A DNA stretch of 64,000 nucleotides, from contig JAJOKB010000069.1 of NCBI GenBank assembly GCA_021208135.1, positions 1 to 64,000 on the forward strand, in the 5' to 3' direction. Source of the DNA: Verrucomicrobiota bacterium (GTDB lineage: Bacteria; Verrucomicrobiota; Verrucomicrobiia; Opitutales; Oceanipulchritudinaceae). Of this stretch, positions 33,915 to 42,429 are shown one piece after another. The position numbers and the translations under genes are program-made. The notes beneath the pieces are model-generated. The model made no database searches. It was not told where the DNA came from and saw only the letters and a program-made list of their open reading frames with translations. Each line of letters begins with the position of its first letter. Position 1 is the first letter of the stretch.

Positions 33915-35461
33915 TCACAGTGGCTCTAAGGCTAAGCAGTCACTAAAAAGATTGGCAAATTCGGGTTCCGAATTGAGTTCTATGCACTGCACGCGGGAAA
34001 GCCACTGTTGGATCGGAAGCGTTAAGTTGTATTGCAGAGCGATCGAGGCACCGGCGAGAGCGGCGTTGCCGGGTATCCTGATGCGCTGCAATGGCAGGTT
34101 GGGCAGCAATCCAATATAGGCTGCGTGGCTTGGATTCAAGTAGTAGCCAAAACCGCCTGCAATGAGCAGTTGTTCGATATCGGAAACATTTAACCTGGCC
34201 CTACGCAAAAGCATGGCAATACCTGAGCCGATTGCTGCCTTTGCCTGTAACAACTCTGCTATATCAGCTTCTGAAACAAAATGGTTTTCATCGACAAACA
34301 ATGCAGCCAATCCATTGACCATACGACCGGATTTGCACCACAAGGGGTGTTGGCGATTGAATCGACCTAATGCGGACAGCAGTTCGCACTGGGAGGTTAA
34401 AGCCAGGAAATCGACATAAGCGGAACCGGTGATACCGACAAAATCGCGCGCCGCGCAAGCACCCTGCCTGTGGCAATGCCAACCAAGGGATGCATTTAAG
34501 TCCAGCGAAGAGATGGCACCTGGGCGAGCGGTTGTGCCGCAACTCAGACGCCCGCCTTCAAAGGCTGGACCCGCAGCAGTGGCGGTAGCCAGAACTGCAT
34601 TTGGACTACTGAGCACCATTTCGCCATTAGTTCCGAAGTCGATCAACAAAGTGACGCGGTGTTCATCAAGCAGACCGGTGGCAACTGCGCCAGCGGTCAC
34701 ATCGGCACCGACAAAAGCTCCGGCGGCAGGCAAAAGAAAGGTTTCGCACTGCCAAGGCAATTGGGCGAACCCCGCTGGCAACACGCGTCCATTGGCAAAA
34801 CCGGAGCAAAGGGAAACCGGCTGAAACCAGCCAGAGAGTCACCGGTCAGACCATGAAGCATAGTTGGATTGCCGACCACACAAGCAGCCAAAATAGGTTG
34901 ATGCGCAGACAAAGCAGCAGCCAGGTTGCGGAACAACGGCACTAACCCCTCGGCTACCAGGCAGTGTTGCAACTGGCGCCCACCGTCAGCCTTATCAACA
35001 GCAAAACTGATTCGGCTGAGGACATCGTCGCCAAAACGGCGCTGCGGATTGCCTAAACTGGCCACTGCCAAACAAGCGCCTGACATCAAATCCCAAATAC
35101 CAGCCGCCAGAGTTGTGGTCCCGATATCGATCGCCAATCCAAGTCCTGAGCGCTTCAGGCGTTCAATGCCATTGGGCGTTACCACATCGAATGCACACAA
35201 CGCGTGCACATTGTTATCGGCCAGTGATTTCCCGGGAATGGTGATTGTTGTCTGCGCAAACTGCTTGGCCGGCACTTGGCATGATTTAACCACTCCATGA
35301 CCCAAAGATGTTACCTCGCAACCCAAGCATAAACCTCTGCCACCGCAGCGGGTTTTCAGCTGAATACCCGCTTGAAACAGACAATCGCTCAAAGGAATGT
35401 CGGGGTCATCGACCGCCAACACGCGCTGACTGCCATCGGGCATTTGGATAGTTAAATTCAT
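33915..35461 (-). CDS. RACE/RamA-like corrinoid activation protein ([2Fe-2S] ferredoxin + ASKHA domain, DUF4445), frameshift near 34700-34780
   Basis: N-terminal CGGRGLCLGC (C-x5-C-x2-C); ASKHA motifs LGLAIDIGTTTLAAGIWDLMSG, VVGNPTMLHGLTG, LLIDFGTNGEMVL, LLIAGGFGYYLNPSHAAYIGLLP. Confidence 0.88.
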
Positions 35462-36165
35462 TGCATCGACAACTGACTGCAGGCCGCGACTATGCTTTCA
35501 CCGGGAGCAACGATCTGGAATTTATCCGATGACCAGGGACCCCTGACCAATGCCTGTAACCAGGACGCATCGCCAGTGTGTTGCGTCATTTGCCAACCCA
35601 TGAACCCTGCACAATTTTCACAATAACAGCGCGCACGGCGATCATTGGTTAAGTCAACATAGGCAGCGCAATTGTGATGTGAAAAAACAGAGACGTCTGC
35701 CGCAATCAAATCATCAACCAGGTCAGGATCATCCGGGTACCGCTCCGTGTAGAATGACTTCAACCAGTGTTCGCGATCAGGTCCTGGTACTCTGCGATTG
35801 CGAATCCAGCCCGGACTGTAGAAGTAGGTTGCTGGATTGGCTTTAAGGATAGCCTCGTGGCGCTCGGCACTGCCAAGAAGGATCGAAATACAATCATGAG
35901 CCTTGGGGATGACGAGGGATTTACTGCGCGCCTGTACTCCCACCAGACCATTGCCACACATCCCATAGGCCAAGGCAATGTGATCAAACCTGCCGTCAGC
36001 ATCCAGGGTGTCGACAATCGCTTGAACGGACGTGCGCAGCTTATCCGGATAGTCGTGCAACCCCATTTGCAAAAACACCAAATCCCTCCACGGGGGATCG
36101 ACAAACAAGCCGCTCAACTCATCGGCAAAAACATCACAGGCAATCAGCGCATAACCAGCATTCAT
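35458..36165 (-). CDS. DUF1638 domain protein
   Basis: IALAYGMCGNGLVGVQARSKSLVIPKAHDCISILLGSAERHEAIL and YFYSPGWI are DUF1638 hallmarks. 4-bp overlap with the following activator gene. Confidence 0.85.
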   Translation of the reverse strand: MNAGYALIACDVFADELSGLFVDPPWRDLVFLQMGLHDYPDKLRTSVQAIVDTLDADGRFDHIALAYGMCGNGLVGVQARSKSLVIPKAHDCISILLGSAERHEAILKANPATYFYSPGWIRNRRVPGPDREHWLKSFYTERYPDDPDLVDDLIAADVSVFSHHNCAAYVDLTNDRRARCYCENCAGFMGWQMTQHTGDASWLQALVRGPWSSDKFQIVAPGESIVAACSQLSMQ

Positions 36166-37082
36166 GTGGGTAACCTGAAAGTCCTTCCAGGCATGGCTGC
36201 GATCACCTCATTCAACAGACTCTCATCCTTGTCATGAACAATCAGAACCAACCCAGTCGGTTTGTTTTCGTCATCCGGCTGGACGTCCAGACTGTCCAGG
36301 GTTTTTTGCACCTTAAACGTTCCTTGTGGGGTGTCTATCCACCCTTTGGCGCGCACAACGGCAGCAGGCAGACTCTGCAACCAGTTCCGGGCCTGAATAA
36401 CAGACAGCATTGATGACCACTGCACTGTAACAGAAGTGAATGGGTTGGCATCACAAGTAGCCAAAGGCATTGCGGGCAAAGTGCGCTTGATTTCGTCCAA
36501 AGAGAAAGGAAACTGACAAAATTGAGCACGGATAATTTCGGCTTTTTGGTTGATAGCGCGCAGGGTTGTTTCCGCTGCCTCCAGTTCCGCTTCTGTAACG
36601 GTGTCGACCTTGTTGAGAACAATTTGATCACAGACCTCAACCTGTTGGCGTGCCACCGGCAGATGCAGAATTAAGGATTGCATGCGATTGGCGGCGACCA
36701 CGGTGACAACGGACCGAATGCCAAACCAACGCTTGAGGCCATGTTGGTCCATCAACGTCCCAATAGCGGAGGGGTTGGCCATGCCACTGGTCTCAATGAT
36801 GACGCAATCCAACGGTTGTTCGGTGTGCAACTGGACCACAGTTTCCTGCATGGTGCGGACAAACTCACCGGCTTTGCAGTCGCAAAACAAACTGCCGCCA
36901 ACAACACTGTGTGTCGCCACACCGGTGCTGGCCAATTCCGGACCATCGACATCCAGATCCGCCAACTCGTTGATCAAAAAAACCAACCTGAGTTCTGGGC
37001 GCGAATGGGCCAAATTTCTAAGCAAGGTGGTTTTGCCACTGCCGAGAAAGCCTGTCACCAAAACTACCGGAATCAAGGACAT
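36162..37082 (-). CDS. CobW/P47K family metal-chaperone GTPase
   Basis: PVVLVTGFLGSGKTTLLRNLAH (Walker A), VVGGSLFCDCKAGEF (CxC variant of the CobW CxCC site), LDCVIIETSGMANPSAI, QIVLNKVDTV. Confidence 0.88.
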   Translation of the reverse strand: MSLIPVVLVTGFLGSGKTTLLRNLAHSRPELRLVFLINELADLDVDGPELASTGVATHSVVGGSLFCDCKAGEFVRTMQETVVQLHTEQPLDCVIIETSGMANPSAIGTLMDQHGLKRWFGIRSVVTVVAANRMQSLILHLPVARQQVEVCDQIVLNKVDTVTEAELEAAETTLRAINQKAEIIRAQFCQFPFSLDEIKRTLPAMPLATCDANPFTSVTVQWSSMLSVIQARNWLQSLPAAVVRAKGWIDTPQGTFKVQKTLDSLDVQPDDENKPTGLVLIVHDKDESLLNEVIAAMPGRTFRLPT

Positions 37083-37086
37083 GGCA

Positions 37087-38454
37087 TTATTTGCGGTCCG
37101 CGGCACAGCGCAGAGCGGCGATAAGGTCTTTGCGGTCGGGAATGATGGAAGCGAAGGCCTCGCGACCATCCACACAGATACTCGGAATGGCAGTTACCTG
37201 CAATTTTTTCATATACCCCAAACCATCGCGCCCGGTGATTTTATGCTCCCTGACCTCAGCTGCTCCTCCATAAGCTGATGCAGCTTCTTGCGCCGCCTTG
37301 ACCGTGTAAGCGCATGGAGCGCAACCAGCGGAATCCAGCGTAACAACATCCACAATCACTGCCAATTCAGCCGAATAATCGGGAATCTCAATGTCAGCAA
37401 AATCGTCACTATCGACTTTGGCAGGCAGATTGCGCGCCACTTGTAATTGATAGGGATCCCTGACCAAGGAGGCGACAGCCTGCAGATTTTCAGGCTTTAC
37501 CGCAAATGGCAGATCGCAACCGGGTGCGAGCACGAAACCGGGCGAGGACCCGGCCTGATCCAGACATCGAACGGCATCTCTGCGCGCATCGTTTTCGTCA
37601 CCCAGCAATAACACAACCGTCAGTTGCAGATTGCCGCCAAAAGATTTTCCGGCAGCAGCGGCGATCCGCGCCAAGGCGGCCATATCGACGTTTTCGTCCA
37701 CTGAAATATTGTCACAACGGGTGGCAGCCATGGCCTCCAAATTGCGTGTCGCATTGCCACACACAAACAGGGACGACAGTGCTCCCCTGGCCCGTACATG
37801 ATCAAAAATGCGATTGTTAGGTGGCGCTACGTATGTGCTGAAATGCCCCGGACCGATTTGGCTGATCATAGGATCGACCACTGCAATCACATCCACACCT
37901 GCGTCCAAATAAGCGTCTGCCATCTGACAAGCGATACCAGCACAGTAATCTAATAATTCAGGAACAGAGTCCTCATCATCAAACATATCGAGCAGCACTT
38001 CATCGCCACGCAAATGCAAAGCCAGAGTCAAAGGTCCAGTCAACAGACCATAGAGTGCAACTGCGTCGCCCATCTCGGTTTTAAGACGACGCACGGCCTC
38101 AAGCACCAAAGGAATCCGCCCCTTCTCCGTGCTGAATGCAGGTAGCTGTGACAAATCACAACCTGATTGCAATGGGTGACTGGAGACGGAGGGTGGCGTT
38201 TCTCTTGCCCAGGCTAACTGGCATCCGAGAACCTCGGCTTCCAGTTGCAAGTCAAACACAACAGGCAATCCATCCGGCTGGTAAAGGTCTCTTGCTTGCT
38301 TGAGTGCGCTGACTATAGCATCAGCGGATTGCAAATATGCAGTGGCATCCAAACCAATCAGTGAGCCACCATGCACCCCGACAAAAGGCACCCAAGGTGC
38401 TCTTGGAGTCTTGCTTCCACGCAGTGCTGCCATTAAAATTTCCTTGCCTGTCAT
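37087..38454 (-). CDS. MtaA/MtbA-like UroD-family methyltransferase with C-terminal thioredoxin-like domain
   Basis: UroD/MtaA segments ALYGLLTGPLTLALHLRGDEVLLDM, ISQIGPGHFSTYVAPPNNRIFDHVR, LFVCGNATRNLEAMA, GFVLAPGCDLPFAVKPENLQAV; then VTLDSAGCAPCAYTVKAAQEAASAY...LGYMKKLQVTAIPSICVDG (CxxC plus cis-Pro context). Confidence 0.85.
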   Translation of the reverse strand: MTGKEILMAALRGSKTPRAPWVPFVGVHGGSLIGLDATAYLQSADAIVSALKQARDLYQPDGLPVVFDLQLEAEVLGCQLAWARETPPSVSSHPLQSGCDLSQLPAFSTEKGRIPLVLEAVRRLKTEMGDAVALYGLLTGPLTLALHLRGDEVLLDMFDDEDSVPELLDYCAGIACQMADAYLDAGVDVIAVVDPMISQIGPGHFSTYVAPPNNRIFDHVRARGALSSLFVCGNATRNLEAMAATRCDNISVDENVDMAALARIAAAAGKSFGGNLQLTVVLLLGDENDARRDAVRCLDQAGSSPGFVLAPGCDLPFAVKPENLQAVASLVRDPYQLQVARNLPAKVDSDDFADIEIPDYSAELAVIVDVVTLDSAGCAPCAYTVKAAQEAASAYGGAAEVREHKITGRDGLGYMKKLQVTAIPSICVDGREAFASIIPDRKDLIAALRCAADRK

Positions 38455-38486
38455 ATTATTTGCCTCCGTTGAATTCGTGAACTGCT

Positions 38487-39731
38487 TCAATCATGGCCAC
38501 CACATTTTTTGATCGGCGTCAGCGCTTGCACATTGTGGATGGCATTGAACACAAAACCGCCACCTGAGCCAAACACTTCACAGCGTTGCAGCACCTCAGC
38601 GCGGACTTGTTCAGGGGTACCAAAGGGCAAGGTCTCTTGGGTGTTTACGCCTCCGCCCCAAAAGGTAATTCTATCACCGTATTTAGCCTTCAAACCATTG
38701 GGGTCCATGCCAGCAGCGGAACATTGAACCGGATTCAGGATATCAAACCCTGCATCCACAAAAGTATCTATCAATGGTTCAATGGCTCCGCAGGAATGCT
38801 TGAAGGTGCGCCAATGCGTATTGCGATGAATCCAGTCGTTTATTCTCTGATAGCGGGGCAACCAAATCTCCCGCACCGTTGGCACACCGCAAAACAATGA
38901 TGCCTGGGTGCCAAAGTCCGTTCCACAGACAACCACCACGTCAATGACATCCCCTGCAATGTCGTACAGCCGCTGCATGTTACGCACTGCGATGTCAGTT
39001 TGCCGGTCAAACAACTCCATGACAAAATCAGGCTCGCTGGCGACGGTCATGTACCAGTCTGCTACACCACGCACTCCTTTGGGATGTGTTAAAAAGGGCG
39101 CAGGCACCAAGGCGATGTCACCCAGACAGGTACCGTTCAAATGGACGCTGATCGCGCGGTCACATTGGCGAAATTGTGCAGCCTGTTGCCGCCAATAGTC
39201 AGCCTCTTCCTCGTTCATGAGGGCAAACTCTTCTAAATTGTCTTCAAGGCTCAGGTGGTCTTCGTCAAAATTTGGATCTCTGCGCTCAATGGTGTCAAAA
39301 AAGTAGCCGGTTTTAGGCATGTGCCCGCTGGGTGGCGCGCTGCGATCACCTTTCGGGTGGATATAGGTATCCCCTTTGGCATCCGCTTTCGCATGAAAAT
39401 GTTCTGAAACCAGAACTTCCTGACCCCAGGGAGTTCGCCAGGGTTTCCAGTTTTCATTGGGAAAACCAAAAATGGTTCGCTGAGGAAAAATCGGCTGAAC
39501 ATCAATACCCAAAGCTTGTTGCAGATCTTCTTCGATCAAACCAAGCATCTGGTAGGGCTCACACACCTTGACCGGAGTATCTTCCAGACCATAATGCTGC
39601 CGCAAGCCAGCCACCACACTGCAATGCATGCCCGTGATGAATGAACTGCCAAAATCAATGGGAATGCGGTCCGGAGATTTCCGGTCAACCGCTGCTCGCA
39701 CCCTTTGTTTACTATTCATAATGGGCTCCAT
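38487..39731 (-). CDS. Uroporphyrinogen decarboxylase-family corrinoid methyltransferase (candidate substrate-side MT)
   Basis: MNSKQRVRAAVDRKSPDRIPIDFGSSFITGMHCSVVAGLRQHYGL ... FKHSCGAIEPLIDTFVDAGFDILNPVQCSAAGMDPNGLKAKYGDRITFWGGGVNTQETLPFGTPEQVRAEV. Start overlaps upstream stop (TAATG); start could be 39719. Confidence 0.85.
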   Translation of the reverse strand: MEPIMNSKQRVRAAVDRKSPDRIPIDFGSSFITGMHCSVVAGLRQHYGLEDTPVKVCEPYQMLGLIEEDLQQALGIDVQPIFPQRTIFGFPNENWKPWRTPWGQEVLVSEHFHAKADAKGDTYIHPKGDRSAPPSGHMPKTGYFFDTIERRDPNFDEDHLSLEDNLEEFALMNEEEADYWRQQAAQFRQCDRAISVHLNGTCLGDIALVPAPFLTHPKGVRGVADWYMTVASEPDFVMELFDRQTDIAVRNMQRLYDIAGDVIDVVVVCGTDFGTQASLFCGVPTVREIWLPRYQRINDWIHRNTHWRTFKHSCGAIEPLIDTFVDAGFDILNPVQCSAAGMDPNGLKAKYGDRITFWGGGVNTQETLPFGTPEQVRAEVLQRCEVFGSGGGFVFNAIHNVQALTPIKKCGGHD

Positions 39732-40369
39732 TAAGCGGCTGTTCGCGCAATTAACCTCTTGGCTTCATCCACAGCACTGGCGGCGTCGGGGGCATATCCG
39801 TCCGCTCCAATTTCTTGCGCAAATTGCTGTGTGATCGGGGCCCCACCGACCATCACTTTGACTGCCACCCCACTCTCTCTGATCAACTCGACCGTACGTC
39901 GCATGGCGGGCATAGTGGTGGTCAATAAGGCGGATAAGCCGATCACAGCAGCACGGTGTTCACGCAAGGCCGCAATAAAGGCATCAGGCGATACATTGGT
40001 GCCCAGATCCACCACCTTGAAATTGGCCGCTTTCACCATCATAGCCACCAGATTCTTGCCAATGTCGTGAAGGTCTCCTTCCACAGTGCCGATCACAACT
40101 GTGTGCTCTGGTTCACTGCCAACACTCAACAACACCGGTTCCAATAAATTCATACTGGTCTGCATGGCCCGCGCCGCCACCAAGACTTCCGGGACAAAGA
40201 TCTCGTTGGCTTTAAAGCGACGGCCAACGTCGTCCATGCCAGCGCTCAAAGCCGACATCACCTCCTCAGGTGCCACTCCCGCAGCCAGCAACTCCTCCGT
40301 TGCCAATTTAGCTTCTTTGCGCCTGCCGGCTTTTATCGCTTCACTCAACTCATTCAGTTTTGGTTCCAT
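39731..40369 (-). CDS. B12-binding corrinoid protein (MtaC/MtbC/MtgC type)
   Basis: Helical cap KEAKLATEELLAAGVAPEEVMSALSAGMDDVGRRFKANEIFVPEVLVAARAM and Rossmann domain with GTVEGDLHDIGKNLVAMM (D-x-H-x-x-G). ATG preceded by AGGAGATTT. Confidence 0.93.
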   Translation of the reverse strand: MEPKLNELSEAIKAGRRKEAKLATEELLAAGVAPEEVMSALSAGMDDVGRRFKANEIFVPEVLVAARAMQTSMNLLEPVLLSVGSEPEHTVVIGTVEGDLHDIGKNLVAMMVKAANFKVVDLGTNVSPDAFIAALREHRAAVIGLSALLTTTMPAMRRTVELIRESGVAVKVMVGGAPITQQFAQEIGADGYAPDAASAVDEAKRLIARTAA

Positions 40370-40557
40370 AAATCTCCTGGGATATTGAATTAGAAAATGT
40401 CGTCTCATGCTCACGCACGATTAGCATATCTTAACATCCCAACTGCCTTAAGTCCTTGCATTCCATGCCAGGAAGTTTGCGTTTTTTGTTCTATTCAGAA
40501 CTGTACCCGCGACCAATAACCAAAAGAGCGGGTATCGTTGGCAGCTGCTTGAGACTC

Positions 40558-41292
40558 TTACGGGGGTGTCAGCACCACACGATAGTAACCTGGGGGTAAA
40601 TTCCACAAATGGGACCGGGTCAAAATCTCCTGGCGGATAGCCTCATCAAAAGCAGGATGCCCGGTTCCGGCAGTCGGCAAGGGTTGCCCCACAACACCCG
40701 TAGGTTCGACCTGAAACCACCACTCTGCCGGAGACCAAAGGTCGTTGGGGACCACCTGCGCCAAAGCAGTGCTGACGGATTGTTCAAGTGCTTGCGCCAG
40801 TGGGGAGGCCAGTGAAAAGAACCTGAACCGGGGCAGTTCAGGGTCGCCGACATTTGCATTTGCGACCAAAGACAGCGGACGCCAAGCCGGTTGGGCGCGC
40901 AGTAGGGTGGCATACAAATCAAGCGAGGTTGAGGCATCCTGATCGAGCCCCGCCCGTTGTTCGCGCAATGCGCTGCGCCCCGCCAACATGGGGGCGTGAG
41001 GCGCAAATACCTCCAGCTCTTCGGTCAGACTGGCAATTCCGCTCAATGTCGCGGAAAAATTCACCGCCGTAGGTAAAAACAGCGGTGCCGAGTCAAACAG
41101 TTCGGAGAGCAGTGTTCGATCTGTGATCAAAGTGTATGTGGTTTGTTGCGCCGGAGGAGAATCTTTGACAGAAGGCAATTGCCAGTTGGCCAGGTTGATT
41201 GCCAGCAGATGCAGAACCATGCCCACTGCAATGCACACCAGAGCAAAAGCTCCGGGCTTGACAGGTTCATTCCATTGACCACCTCTAGCCAC
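40558..41292 (-). CDS. Hypothetical protein with one N-terminal TM (in a TolQR/ExbBD-like cluster)
   Basis: TM near N-terminus (GAFALVCIAVGMVLHLLAINLA); overlaps no better ORF; follows ExbD-like gene. Confidence 0.6.
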   Translation of the reverse strand: MARGGQWNEPVKPGAFALVCIAVGMVLHLLAINLANWQLPSVKDSPPAQQTTYTLITDRTLLSELFDSAPLFLPTAVNFSATLSGIASLTEELEVFAPHAPMLAGRSALREQRAGLDQDASTSLDLYATLLRAQPAWRPLSLVANANVGDPELPRFRFFSLASPLAQALEQSVSTALAQVVPNDLWSPAEWWFQVEPTGVVGQPLPTAGTGHPAFDEAIRQEILTRSHLWNLPPGYYRVVLTPP

Positions 41293-41297
41293 GCGTA

Positions 41298-41768
41298 TCA
41301 GGGATTGATGCCAATAGCGGAACGATCCGGTTCCATGGCCAGCTGAACTCTCTCAAAACCAGCGCTGCGGGCCAGTTCCATGTACTGCAGAATCTGCCCG
41401 GAAGGTACGGTGCGATCGGCCTTGATCAGGAGAGTGCCGGATTGGGCAGCACTGCGGGCACGTCCCGAGGATCTCTCCAGAAAATCGGCCAAGGTGGCAT
41501 CGGTGACCTTTAGCCCATCGACAAATAACATGTTATTGGCGCTGACAGTGAGTACAGTCACTGGCCCGGCGGGCATAGTGACCTGTGAGGTCCCGACAGG
41601 CAATTCAATGGCAACCCCCGGCAGCAGTACCCAGTGAGAAGAGGTCATGGCTGCGAATAGAAAGATGACCAGCAGGTCAAAGAAAGGCAGACCATCGAAC
41701 CCGGGTTTAGGTACCGACTGCAATTGATCCTGGAAACCAAACGGCTTCACAAATGACGGTGCACTCAT
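41298..41768 (-). CDS. ExbD/TolR-family biopolymer transport protein
   Basis: GLPFFDLLVIFLFAAMTSSHWVLLPGVAIELP; LLIKADRTVPSGQILQYMELARSAGFERVQLA. Confidence 0.85.
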   Translation of the reverse strand: MSAPSFVKPFGFQDQLQSVPKPGFDGLPFFDLLVIFLFAAMTSSHWVLLPGVAIELPVGTSQVTMPAGPVTVLTVSANNMLFVDGLKVTDATLADFLERSSGRARSAAQSGTLLIKADRTVPSGQILQYMELARSAGFERVQLAMEPDRSAIGINP

Positions 41769-42427
41769 GATTCGGTCTCTTGTTCGGTTGCTTCGATTTC
41801 AGGTACGTCGAGAATCAGAAACTGCAAAATATCGTGACCGCTATACTCCATATCACCGACCAAAACCTTGATTCTGCCAGCGACGAAGTGATGCCCAACA
41901 GTTGCCATGATGGCGAGGGCGATCCCCAGGCCAGTGCTGATCAAAGCCTGGGCTAAACCTGCCAAGGCTTCTGCGGGATTGGGATAGGCCAACTGAGGAG
42001 TGTTACCAGCCAGCGAGAAAGCCCCCACGATAGCCACCACAGTGCCAAGTAGCCCTAGCATCGGTGCAATGCGGGCGATCGCAGCGAGAGATGCAACCCT
42101 GCGTTCGAGAATTGGGATTTCCACCAAAGCAGCGGACTGAATGGCCAAACGAATAGCTTCTGAATCTTCCTGATACTGAAGTAATGCGGCCTTGGTAATG
42201 GCAGCGACCGGACCGGGTGTCTCCTCGCAAACCGTCAAGGCCTCAACCAAGCGCCGTTTCCGTACCAGATTTTTGATACCAGCCAAAAAGTCCTGCGTGC
42301 GCACCTGCATCCGGTGAAGGAACAGCACGCGTTCGACAAACACCATAAAACCGAAAATACTCACTAGAAACAGAACCCACAATACGGGTCCGCCGCGTTC
42401 GAGTGCAAAGAGAGATTGTTCGTTCAT
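41765..42427 (-). CDS. MotA/TolQ/ExbB proton-channel family protein
   Basis: GGPVLWVLFLVSIFGFMVFVERVLFLHR; ERRVASLAAIARIAPMLGLLGTVVAIVGAF; GLAQALISTGLGIALAIMATVGHHFV. Confidence 0.92.
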   Translation of the reverse strand: MNEQSLFALERGGPVLWVLFLVSIFGFMVFVERVLFLHRMQVRTQDFLAGIKNLVRKRRLVEALTVCEETPGPVAAITKAALLQYQEDSEAIRLAIQSAALVEIPILERRVASLAAIARIAPMLGLLGTVVAIVGAFSLAGNTPQLAYPNPAEALAGLAQALISTGLGIALAIMATVGHHFVAGRIKVLVGDMEYSGHDILQFLILDVPEIEATEQETES

Positions 42428-42429
42428 AA

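Noticed and set aside
40370-40557. Cobalamin riboswitch upstream of the corrinoid operon
   Set aside because: No convincing B12-box consensus found by eye; needs an Infernal search.
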